A program made the position numbers and the translations under genes. 64,000 nt of DNA from contig CM048845.1 of the NCBI GenBank assembly GCA_026545225.1, positions 56,892,033 through 56,956,032 on the forward strand, written 5' to 3'. Under the pieces are notes generated by a model. That model saw only the letters and a list, made by a program, of their open reading frames with translations. It did not search any database and was not told the DNA's origin. Position 1 is the stretch's first letter; the number at the start of each line of letters is the position of its first letter. The stretch comes from Cornus controversa (Eukaryota; Streptophyta; Magnoliopsida; Cornales; Cornaceae). Shown here piece after piece: positions 45,741 to 55,947 of this stretch.

Positions 45741-48584
45741 ATGCTAGGTAAACGGTCCTTGTCACTTCCTTTGCTTCCTTGTAATATTGAACATAAAAGA
45801 ACACTTAGACAACGTAGAGGAACCTCTAGGGACCCTATATTGCCTAGGACTGAAAACATGGATTCAAATGAAAGACAACCTCCCGAACTACCTCCTTTTA
45901 ATCATGAACAACCACCTCCACCTCCACCTCCTCAAGGAGAGTTGCTTATGGACTTTTACCTTCCGACTACATTTGAAGTACCTTCATGTATCCAATTTCC
46001 GGATGTAGCGGCAAATCAATTCGAAATAAAGTCCTCCACCATCAATCTTCTTAATAGCTTCCATGGTATCCCTAATGAGGATCCATACCGGCACTTAGAT
46101 TACTTCCTTTCTGTGTGTTCCACTATTCGTGTACCACACTTTACAGAGGATGATCTAAAGCTGCGTATGATCCCCTTCTCCCAAAAAGATAAAGCTAGAA
46201 GTTGGTTCAATTCCTTAGAACCTAACTCAATCCATTCTTGGGTGGAGATGCAAATAGAGTTCTTGAAAAAATACTTCCCAATGGGAAAGATGAGTGATAT
46301 TCGGCGAGTAATCACCGGATTCACCCAAATTGACCAAGAACAATTTCATGAGACGTGGGAGAGATTAAAAGACCTTCTTAAATCTTGTCCGCATCATGCT
46401 GTCCCAAAATGGCAGCTAGTGCAAAGCTTTTATGATGGGGTGAGTGAGCAACATAGACAAATGATAGACTCCGCGTGTGAGGGAGGATACCTTTTGAAAA
46501 GCCCTGATGAGGCATGGAAACTTTTTCAAACCCTAAGCAACAATTCAGCTCAACGCTCCTCCACTAGGAAAGGGAAGGCCACCCAACCTTGTAGAGGAGT
46601 GCATGAAATTTCACGGGTAGATGAGGTTGCCATGCAAGTAGAAGCCCTATCCTGAAAAATGGATTTAACAATGAAAAATGGTCTGCCTACTCCAAGCCAA
46701 CCTATTCAAAATCAGGAAGGTTGTTCATTTTGCTATAGTACTTCATATTTCGTGCGAGATTGTCCTATTGCCGGGCAATCTCCCGATTATGCTCAAGAGC
46801 AAGTGAATGCCTTGTACTCTAAACAAATGAATGATCCATATTCGAACACGTACAATCCTAGTTACAAGAACCATCCGGCTTTTTCATGGAAACCTCAAGA
46901 ATCAAGTCCCTCTTTTCAAGGGCAAAATTCTTTTAATTCTCAATCTCAACAGCCTCATTATAGGCCAAATCCTCAACCTTACCATCAAAGATCCAATTAC
47001 CAACAACCACCACCTCCTCCGAGAAGCCAAGGCTTTGAAAAAAGAGTGATAAGCAATCTTGAGGCTAATACCCGATTATTGCAAACTCATTCTCAATCAA
47101 TCTCTAAGATGGAAGCGAATGCTCAATCTATGGCTAGGTTAGAAGCTCAAATCGGGCAACTAGCTAATGCCTTAAATAGAAGGGAGGAAGGTAAGTTGCC
47201 GAGTCAACCGGTGGCAAATCCTAAGGGTGTTCATATGATTGAGGATCCATCATCTTCAACTTGTAATGCTCCTCCGGAGCAAGTTCAATCAATCACCACC
47301 TTAAGGAGTGGTAAAATCATTAATTCCAGGGTGGGAGAGGAAGAGAAGAAAGAATTCCAAGAGCAACCCAAAAATCCAAAAGAATCCTAATTAAATCCAA
47401 AATTGTTTCCGTTGAATCCAAATTTGCATAACATCCCATTAAATCCAAAAGGAAAGGCAAGTGAAGTTGTGCCGTCATCAATTCCAATTCTTGACACTTC
47501 TTTTGAGTCTCCGGTTCCTTTTCCTCAAAGATTGAAGGAACCTTCTCATTTTGGGAAGCAAGGAGAGAAAATCCAAGATATGATGGAGATCTTCAAACAA
47601 GTAAAGATCAATCTCCCTCTCCTTGATGCTATTCGACAAATTTCCTCCTATGCTAAATTCTTAAAGGACTTGTGCACTCAAAAGCACAAATCTAGGAATA
47701 ATGTTCCTAAGAAAGTCCTCTTAACTGAGCATATAAGCTCCATTTTCCAACACCAAGCCCCTCCTAAATTCAAAGATCCGGGTGCTCCGACCATTTCGTG
47801 CACCATCAGAAATCAATCTTTTGAAAAGGCACTTCTTGATTTAGGGGCTAGTGTCAATTTGCTTCCATTCTCAGTTTACCAACAGCTAGGTTTGGGGGAA
47901 CTCAAGCATACCACGGTTGTGTTGCAACTCGCCGACCGCTCGGTGAAGCAACCACGTGGCATAATTGAGGATGTAATCATTCAAGTGGACAAATTCTATT
48001 TTCCGGTGGACTTCATAGTCCTTGACACAGAACCGGTCCAAAATCCAAATCAACATATTCCTATCATTCTAGGTCATCCATTCTTGGCCACGGCAAACGC
48101 TTGCGTTAATTACCGTACCGGAGTAATGGACATCTCTTTCGGGAATATGAAAGTCCGCTTAAACATCTTCAATGCTTTCCACCACTCATCCGAAGACGAA
48201 AGTGAGTGCTTTTGTGTCGATGTTGTGGAAGACCTTGTTCAAGAAGCACTTCCTTCTATTCTTTCCAAGGATCCTCTAGAGGCATGCCTAAATCATTTCA
48301 ACTTTGATGATTTTGACGTTAAGCAATCTATTTGTGAAGTCAACTCAATGCTCGATATCAATACTGTCATGGATGTGCCTAAATGGAGAATTCCGAGAGA
48401 ACCCTTTCCTCCATTTTTGGTTAATTCCGTCGCTCCCCACGGAGCGGTGGAATTAAAGGACTTGAAAGATGGCTTGTTGTTCAAAGTAAACGGGCAGCGC
48501 TTAAAAGTATGCGTGGATGACCAAGTTACCACCGAATACGTGGATGTCGTCACTTTGACGGATCCCGTATATTTTGACTCGTGA
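45741..48584 (+). pseudogene. B2 gag-protease fused to the integrase tail
   Basis: One frame runs from ATG 45741 to the stop at 48582, broken only by TGA at 46653 and TAA at 47388 and 47394, where B1 has CAA codons. Gag has the capsid blocks FEIKSSTINLLNSFHG and WFNSLEPNSIHSWVEM. The zinc knuckle CSFCYSTSYFVRDC (46722-46763) has Tyr (46746-46748) in place of the zinc-binding His of B1. The protease site is LLDLGASVNLLP (about 47832). At about 48406-48420 the frame passes from PKWRIPREPFPP to [20 protein letters not shown], skipping the 2.8 kb that is 26149-28938 in B1. Confidence 0.92.
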
Positions 48585-48757
48585 GCCGATCCGAACGTCA
48601 TGCCATAGACGTGTAAGGTGGCGTAGCCATGGTAGCTATCATGCTTCCATGATGTCCCTTTCATCCAACTTAAAGTTTGTATCTAAGCAATGTAATATCT
48701 AATTCCCAAAAATCCAAGTCCCTGAAGCATGACTCAAGCTGACTATTTTTGAGCATT

Positions 48758-49113
48758 TTGATTGATCGAAGCCAGGATCTCGATCAATCGAGATTTCAAT
48801 TGATCGAGATTTTAGTCTCGTTGATCAAAAAATTGCAGAGAATTGCAAATCCAAAAGTCCCGAGAGGTGGTATTCTTCGATAGCATTTCGATTGGTCTTC
48901 GATCGATCAAAAATTTCGATTAATCGAAGAGGAATTTCGATTGAACAAAATAAATTTTTGATTGATCGAATTAAAAGTCTCGATTCACCAAAGAAAGTCT
49001 CGATTAATCGAAGGAGAGATTTCGATCGATCGAAGGTAATCTCGATTGATCGAAGTTGGATTTTGATTAATCGAAATCTCAATCAATCGAGATGCACATC
49101 TCAATCAATCGAG
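48758..49113. repeat. Palindrome array upstream of B2 ORF3
   Basis: More than ten palindromes with TCGATTGATCGA, TCGATCGATCGA, TCGATTAATCGA or TCAATCAATCGA cores lie over 355 bp, more varied than in the LTR. It is homologous to 29281-29560 in B1. Confidence 0.88.
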
Positions 49114-49129
49114 ATACACGCGATGCCTG

Positions 49130-49154
49130 CACGTGACCCGAAATCTTATTTAAA
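49130..49154 (+). promoter_or_regulatory. Putative internal promoter of B2 ORF3 (G-box and TATA box)
   Basis: CACGTG (49130-49135) and TATTTAAA (49147-49154) lie right after the palindrome array and about 620 bp before the ORF3 ATG. The spacing equals that in B1. A start site near 49180 (CCCTCTCATTTC) is an inference. Confidence 0.5.
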
Positions 49155-49376
49155 CCGTTGGGATTCCCTCTCATTTCAAAAGAACCATCCAACTTCCTTC
49201 TCTTCTCCGAGCGATCCAGAGCCCTCCAAGCACCATTTCGCACGTGATCTTTCATCGCCGATCATCACCCGCCGTTCGACATCATCCGAAGCCGCCGTTA
49301 GCTCTCGCGCTCTCTTCTCTTCGCGGCTGCGAGTGGGTCTTCTTCTGTTTGAGCCGTTCATCTTCTTCCTCTTGAG

Positions 49377-49761
49377 GTAAGTGATGCATGGCTACATTTT
49401 GTGTACTCTCTCGCTATTTTTGATAGTTTTACGGTATAATAAACATAGTTAGATGATATTGGGTTGGATGGGTGCATTTGCATGTTTGTAATGAAATTTT
49501 GCAAGTTTCGGGGGGGTAGGAATTCATGTAGGGTTGAGATTTTGCACTCTCTATGTTTTAAATTCTTAGTGTATGGTTTGTAACCGCGGCCCATCGTTTC
49601 GGTTACATCCGTTTGCACTGTCTCTTTGAGAGCGACTTTTTGAATTCTCGTCAGCATCATGGACTAGGACCTCATTTTCACTTTTCTTCTTTTAGTTTAT
49701 CCTTAGTTTAGTTTTCTTCTTATTTATCTTTTATTTACGTAATTTTTGGAATACAGTGCAG
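49377..49761 (+). other. Putative intron in the B2 ORF3 leader
   Basis: It starts GAG|GTAAGTGATGC and ends in a T-rich tract and ACAGTGCAG|AC. The ORF3 ATG is 15 nt after the acceptor, so splicing would remove several upstream ATG codons. The intron is 385 nt long; the B1 counterpart is 448 nt. Confidence 0.58.
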
Positions 49762-49775
49762 ACTGTTCCGAGGCT

Positions 49776-50999
49776 ATGGCGAGGGTGAAGAATGCCCCTG
49801 GTGCAGTTAGAGACGTGCCCGGGCGAGTCTTCCGATCTCGGAAGTTTCACTCGGAGCAGATTTTTATCTTGGGCGAGTTCGAGAGTCGTCCCGACACTAC
49901 GTGGACTGTCGCCGAGCTCAGGAGGCGTCGCCTCGATCGATTATGTGTGCCTCCCACCGACGTGGCACACGAGCGCTTAGTGCAGGTCTTTTACGATCAC
50001 ATGACCTACTCCTGCACCGTGCCAGATACACTAGAGACGATCGTGGGCACCGTCACTATTACGATTATGCCGAGCTGGATTGCTCAGATGCTCGGCATCC
50101 CTCACCAGCAGCCACCAGACATGGTTGACCAGGACGGTCGACCACTTTACAAGGCCGCACTCCCAGCAGACACGACACTGTTCTCGATCGTGATGGACAT
50201 GTGTGGCAGGGCGTTCACCACGCCCAGTCACAATTGCACGTCCAAATCGATGTGCCCGAGCAGACTGTGGTTCCTGGACACCATTCTCATCAAGAACGCG
50301 TGTCCTCTGCAGCACGTGGCAGAGCGTAGGGACGACCTCCTCCGTTGCCTCTATGCTTTCCACACGGGCACTTGGTTTTTTGTCCCGTCGCTGATCTGGG
50401 GGCAGATGTACAAAGTCTGGGATGGCCTCGTCAACAAGAGGATGAGGCGAGCAGCGAGTTGGCGGCTTCCCTTTCCTTTCCTGATCGCCGCTTTTCTCAG
50501 TAGTGCCAGTATACCGGTCAATCAGACTGACATCCAGTTGGCACCGCCCACCCGCTTCACATCTCCTCAGTGGGAGTGGGTGAGGCGACACTTAGAGCGC
50601 CAAGACCACCAGGGCGATCCACCAGACGATGTAGATATGGATGCCCCAGTGGAGGCGAATGAGGGAGAGCCTGTAGGGGATGAGTTCGAGGATGAGGAGA
50701 TAGAGGAGGAGGAGATGGATATAGCTGTAGAGCGGCATGACATCTTAGCGACTGGCTACTCCTGCCTGGCGGCTGACGTAGAGCGGCTCCAGCAGGGTTT
50801 TGACGAGCACGTCCAGGTGACGCAGAATCAGCTGGAGGGCATTCGTTCGGACATTTCTTCTCTGGCACAGGGTCAGAGGGCGATTCTCGACGAGTTTCGA
50901 GCCTTCCGGCAGGACCTGCAGTTCCTGTTCGCAAGTCGAGCCTCCACCTCCACCTCCACTCCCACCGAGCCACCACCACCACCACCCGCCCTCGAGTAG
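49776..50999 (+). CDS. B2 ORF3: plant-transposon-type protein, intact
   Basis: The ATG at 49776 (MARVKNAPGAVRD) gives 407 residues. Longer readings would need a non-ATG start. A conserved globular part (residues about 35-280) has CVPPTDVAHERLVQVF, MLGIPHQQP, MDMCGRAFTT, CTSKSMCPSRLWFLDT and VPSLIWGQMYKVW. It resembles the putative plant transposon protein / Athila ORF domain (from memory). An acidic stretch, a coiled coil (LAADVERLQQGFDEHV onward, about 325-385), a Ser/Thr tract and a poly-Pro tail follow. No signal peptide or membrane segment is seen, so it does not look like a classical envelope protein despite its position after pol. It is clearly GC-richer than gag. Function is unknown. 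Confidence 0.85.
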   Translation: MARVKNAPGAVRDVPGRVFRSRKFHSEQIFILGEFESRPDTTWTVAELRRRRLDRLCVPPTDVAHERLVQVFYDHMTYSCTVPDTLETIVGTVTITIMPSWIAQMLGIPHQQPPDMVDQDGRPLYKAALPADTTLFSIVMDMCGRAFTTPSHNCTSKSMCPSRLWFLDTILIKNACPLQHVAERRDDLLRCLYAFHTGTWFFVPSLIWGQMYKVWDGLVNKRMRRAASWRLPFPFLIAAFLSSASIPVNQTDIQLAPPTRFTSPQWEWVRRHLERQDHQGDPPDDVDMDAPVEANEGEPVGDEFEDEEIEEEEMDIAVERHDILATGYSCLAADVERLQQGFDEHVQVTQNQLEGIRSDISSLAQGQRAILDEFRAFRQDLQFLFASRASTSTSTPTEPPPPPPALE

Positions 51000-52802
51000 C
51001 TGCATTTATTTGTCTTTTATGTTTTACTTTCTGTATTTTTCTTTCTTTATGTTTGATAGGCCATGTTGGCCATGTTTACTTTCATTTTTAGTTTCTTTTT
51101 GCGTATTCCAGATGCATGTACACTTTGTACTGAACTCATTTTATATATATATGGAATACAGTTATCTTTTCTTTTACCCCATGTGTTCTCTTTACTTTCC
51201 TTATTTTTGCTTTCTGTCAATATTTTTGTTCTCTATACTTTGACTATGTATGTAGTACCACTTGTCTAATTGTTATATGTGATTCAGTTGATGATTTCTG
51301 TTTATTACCGCCTGGTTTAAATTCCCAATACTGTTGAGATTGCTTCAACACAGTATGGCGGTAATAAAGAAAGGCAGCCCCTTTGCGTGCTATACGTTAG
51401 CGTGCCTGGATAGTCAATATCTTATCGTATAGACCTCTTAGACAATCGGGAAACACCAGTTTAGACCCTTAGATGTACAGTGATATTGGCATTGACCGTT
51501 TGTGCATAATTATTTCATTATGTTCTCTTTATTTACTTTTTGTTCCATTTAATGCTCGTGGTATCCAATTGGTGTTCTGTGCAGGTTTTTCTTATTTGTA
51601 GGATGACCGTTACTGTGGAATACCATTTTTGTCGCATTCAGCAATCCCGGTAACTTCTTTCCTTGTTCTTCTTGTCCAAACATTGCGGACAATGTTGCAT
51701 ATAAGTTTGGGGGTGCGGTATGCTATACCACTTGCATATGCATGCAATGTTCAGTCTTAGTATTGAGTGTCATTGTAGAGCAGTTTCCTTGATATTTTTG
51801 CATGCGTGCTATGATGTCATGATTTTTTTTTTAAGGAAGATCATCCGAATAAATGTCCGAGGTAAATGCAGTAGGTAGTTAAGAACTTTAACTTTGTAAA
51901 TATCCGCACTTTTGCAAGCTATATAGTAGGCTAGAACGGTCTACATTTTTGTCCAAATACGAACACGTATGGTTCTTGCCCTAAATTTGTCCTTAAACGC
52001 ACAAATTCGCACACATGCATTTTAAACTGTGGGGTATAAGTCTGAGGGAGAATTTTGTAAATTTCTGGTTTTATCTGAACAACTTAAAGAATAAGTTCTT
52101 CCGGTTGTTGTAAAAAAAAAAAAGAGAAAAATTTGCAATAAGCCTTCTCACTCAATAAACTGGATTTCTATGCCTCAAAGCAGGGAATATTCGCGTATAA
52201 GTGTGCAAGGTTGAGCAATAATAAGCGGGTGGCTGGCTTACGCTCATCGCCTTGTAAGCTCGGTTATTAAGTCCGAGGGGTGTTTCTTCACCTAATGCCC
52301 TAAAACCAATTGGTTGGGGAGTCATTGGCCCAATGCCGCTACATGGGCTTACAAGAAAGCAAAAAGAGCTAAGCATTGCACGGTCATCCGCACATGAGCA
52401 ATCGTGAAGGTTTTGTGATAATGAATGGCTGTGGCGAGCGTTTTCAATGAGTTTTTCTTTTAAAAACAGATTTGTTCGTTTTCTTCTCCAAATATGTCAA
52501 AAGTCACGCGTTAGAATGCATGTTCACTTTTCAAAGAGGATTTTGGGGTCAGAATTGGTATGTTTGTTTGGACTGGCCATTATGTGGGGACCGTCGTTTA
52601 TTTATAGCTTGTGCAAGTCCATTTTTGCTAATGACCACATAGTTCTATAATACTTTTTGCATTTGCCAACTGTGAAATGAACGGATGATCGCCCTTTAGC
52701 TAGTTGATGACTGAGCATGATTAAACTTTTGTATAAGATAGTTAGTTTTATTTTTGAAATATCGTATTGCTAAGGGACTAGCAATATGTAAGTTTGAGGG
52801 TG
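51000..52802 (+). other. B2 3' noncoding region
   Basis: No coding potential was seen. The tract is collinear with B1 31569-34722 without solo LTR B3. The internal PPT-like motif AAGTTTGGGGGTGCGGTA lies at about 51702-51720. Hairpin 52765-52786 and AGTTTGAGGGTG (52791-52802) lead into the LTR. Confidence 0.75.
52765..52786 (+). other. Hairpin before the B2 polypurine tract
   Basis: TATTGCTA-AGGGAC-TAGCAATA is an 8-bp perfect stem with the AGGGAC loop shared with A1 and B1. Confidence 0.75.
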
Positions 52803-54233
52803 TGATAAGTGTTCAATTCTATGCATTTGAACCCTCTTTATTGCTTATGTTAGTTCCGTTTTTGCGTTTACCGAGATATGTTTACGGTATTTTTGTGTTT
52901 TTGATGTATTGCAGGTATTAGAGTAAATGGAGCAAAGTGTGAAGCTATTTGCAGCTGAAGAGAAAAAAATCAGAATTGCAGCCAAAGGCATCTCGATCAA
53001 TCGAGATGTTGATCTCAATGAATCGAAATCTCGATTGATCGAGATCTCATTTCGATCGATCGAAATCTCGATCAATCGAGATCCAATCTCGATTGATCGA
53101 GATTCTGCAGAATCCACTTGCCCACTTGCTCACCTGCTCTCCCACTTGCAACAAAATACCCCTTTTTGCACGACTTAGGGGGATTGTATGACTTGAACAA
53201 GACCCTTGGGGGCCTTCTTGATACAAGGGACATATATAGTCATATATATATATATATATGGTGGGCCCCCAAGGTAGAAAAAGGAGCCAAAAAGCACAAA
53301 AAGGGCCATATCTCTCATATCTCATATATCTCTCAAGAGAAATCAGACCATCCAAGGAGAGACCTTCGGGAGAGGAAGAAGAAGAGCTGAACCAGACCAA
53401 GAAGCTTTACTTTCTTCATCAATGGAAGGGTGCAAGGCTGCCATGACCAACTAACTCCTCCACTAGGGTGTGGTTGACACACCTAGCCATGTAAACTTGT
53501 TCATTTTTGTAGCACTTGGGGATTTGTAATTAAATGTTGATTATTTAGCCTAGTGAATATGTACACAAATACATTTCTTATATATATTCATTTGATTTGG
53601 AATTTATTCTTGTCTTAGAGTAGATTATGTCACTTGAATGCACAACATTTGCATATTCCACAAGAAGTGCAAATGATGGCTAGATAATGGTGCTTAAATG
53701 AATGTGTGATGTTTGCTTGTATAGACCATGCCAAGACAAGGTAGTTTGGATGCATGTAGTGTTCACTTAGAGAGTAGGGTAATTAGGTAGTTAGTTAGGT
53801 TGAAGAGCTATGCTTGTTGAAGATGGATTATGATAGGTTAGCACACACATTGATCTTTTGATATGTTATTGAGGTCACAAGCCTAATGACATTGTTAGGC
53901 ATTTAATTTATGAATCCCATGCTTGCTACACTTATGAACATGTGAATGGCTAGTGGTGGAAACCACCCCTAGCTCTCTCTCCCAACTCAACTCTTTATTT
54001 TATTGTCATTTCATTCATGCAATAGATTATAAACAAAAATCCAAAACTCTATTTTTAGAATTAAAGTAGAATTAATCTTCCTTTAAGGCAATTTCGACTA
54101 GTCCTCGTGGGATCGATACCCTCTATAGAGAACCCTATCTGCAAAGATTCGTGCTCTTGCGAGTGGTTAAATTATATTTTGATAAAAAGGGCAAAAATTA
54201 AGCTTACAATATAATTTAGTTCTGACCACATCA
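52803..54233 (+). repeat. B2 3' LTR
   Basis: It is 1431 bp and nearly identical to 44016-45445. Differences I can see include TCCG for TCTA near 52856, an extra T at about 52890, CAATG for CGATG near 53014 and CGATCGATCG for CGATCAATCG near 53055. Confidence 0.95.
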
Positions 54234-54779
54234 TTCACTATAACATGCATGGCTAGATTAGTATAGTCCATGCTTAGAGAAGGTGATTTTGCTTCAATTA
54301 GGTAAGTAGGTAGGTAGGGAAATCATGTAACGATAATTTTACTACAAGTAGGTAATTAGCTAAATAAGGAAAATCACGTTTTTCGAAGATAGATTATTGT
54401 ATATTAAGGTGTGTGTATTCTCTTGACGACGCCGTTCTAGGTGAGACTTGTCAACACGTCATTTAGTACACATTTGCATAAATTCCCCCAATTTATTATA
54501 AGTGTGACATACTACGAGGTTAGCGGGGAAGTCTAACCCTAGTCCTTTATTCTTCTCTCAACCTCTGTATTTAAATTACTTTTATGCTTTCAAAGTAGAG
54601 TAAGCGGACAACCAACATGGTTGTGATTTGAATAAGAACCAACCTTTAACCTTTAGCAAGTTATACCTACGTAGTCTCTGTGGGATCGACACCCTCAACT
54701 TAGAGCTCTATCCTTCAAGGATTCGTTCTATTGCGAGTGGTAAATTTATAAATTGCGAGTAGCGCAACCGCACACAACA
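54234..54779 (+). repeat. A1 3' LTR, second part
   Basis: It resumes with the TTCAC duplication and TATAACATGCATGGC, contains the GGTAAGTAGGTAGG repeats, GTGGGATCGACACCCTCAAC and ends CGCACACAACA. It matches 36116-36616 of the 5' LTR. Confidence 0.88.
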
Positions 54780-55942
54780 GTGGCTACAAGCTCACCTTTA
54801 TCCATCAAGAAGATAACATATGATTAATGCTAAGTCATGGACTAACTTTGATTGGCATGGACCATCTACCTAACTACTCTACTCAAGGGTTCAGTATGGT
54901 CCATCTTCTCTCGGCATACTCCATCAAAGCGTTTAATGATATATTAAGTGATTACCATAGTGTAATAATCGCTCTCATGATCACAGAAAATAATAGAGAT
55001 TGAGTTCAATAATAACAACTAAATATCTAAGACAAGATAAGAAAATATTGAAACTGAATTTATAAGACTTTTATAATTCAATTCTATAATAAGAATACTC
55101 TAAATTACACAATCTATGCATGTATATAAAAGTCCCACTAATTAAAACAATTAAACCATTGATGCTTAGTTAAGGCTACATCAAAACCCTAGTGGATAAA
55201 CTAGCTGCTCATGGTAGAAGAAGAAGCTTCAACGGTTGAGAAAAAAAAGCATTATCTTCATGAATTACGCGCAAGACTTCATTCTCCAATGATTCTCCAC
55301 TCCAAAGCTCTGTAAAGTATTTCTTCAATTCTGTCCAAAAGTTCTCTAAGACTCTCCAAAAATAGCCTTCAATTTGTCACTTTATGCACTAAGAGAATAC
55401 ACCAAAGTCCTAATCCAATTAGGAATTAATTAGGTTTTTTCGCAGCACTAAACAGGTGGATTTTTCTGCTGACGTTCGGCCCAACTTTTGACCCACTAGA
55501 AGTCCGATTCACAGAATTTTTCTGAAATACAAAAGTGTCCAGAATTGAATTTTGTCTAACCTAAATAGAAATTAAGTTGAACTGAAGCTCGAAAATAAGA
55601 CTTCTGGTCCATTTTCCAAAATAGGATTAAAACTATATTAAGCACAGAATTAGGCTTTAGGCCCATAACCTCCCTAAGTAGCTGTAATTCTCTTGGACCT
55701 CTTCCTTGGACTGATTTGAATTAAATTATGGAGTTGAATGGATCCCTTTTATGTAGGCCTCATCTAACCTTCTTGCATGTCATCTTTAAAACCCCAAAAT
55801 CATGGTTTTAACTGAAATAATCATTAAGTCCTTGAAAATACAGAAAACACTAAAACGAAGTAAAATCACAAAATAATCTATCACTAAGAAACTAAAATAT
55901 GCAAATTAAGAGGTTAGAATGCGTAACATTCAACGCTGATCA
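54780..55942 (-). repeat. A2 solo LTR, second part
   Basis: It continues the minus-strand A2 LTR from the A1 target site to the LTR start at 55942 (TGATCAGCGTTG on the minus strand), followed by the AGAAT duplication. No coding domains are seen. Confidence 0.82.
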
Positions 55943-55947
55943 AGAAT

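Larger units (their letters stand above)
44016..54233 (+). mobile_element. B2: young, pol-deleted Athila-like element
   Basis: The 10.2-kb element is flanked by perfect TTCAC duplications (44011-44015, 54234-54238). Its two LTRs (1430 and 1431 bp) differ at only a handful of sites by eye, so it is the youngest full insertion here. RT, RNase H and most of integrase are missing, with protease joined in frame to the integrase tail. ORF3 is open. It could move only with proteins from a complete relative. Confidence 0.95.
20875..54779 (+). mobile_element. A1: Athila-like Ty3/gypsy element without RT, RNase H and integrase
   Basis: Ends are TGATAAATATTG and CACACAACA with flanks GTGGT (20870-20874) and GTGGC (54780-54784). 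Its own sequence is about 9.4 kb; the rest is B1 (in the 5' LTR) and B2 (in the 3' LTR). It has a tRNA-Asp-type PBS, gag, a protease domain, then a jump straight to the ORF3 region. RT, RNase H and integrase are missing. It is therefore non-autonomous. All coding parts are broken. The LTRs differ more from each other than the B2 LTRs do, fitting its outer position. Confidence 0.85.

Noticed and set aside
50031-50985. Long minus-strand frames (186 and 142 codons) opposite B2 ORF3
   Set aside because: They are shadows of the GC-rich sense ORF3; composition is Arg/Pro-rich with no domain, and they are not kept in B1.
49776-50999. ORF3 as a retroviral envelope gene
   Set aside because: No signal peptide, transmembrane segment or fusion-peptide-like stretch is present. 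Position alone is not enough.
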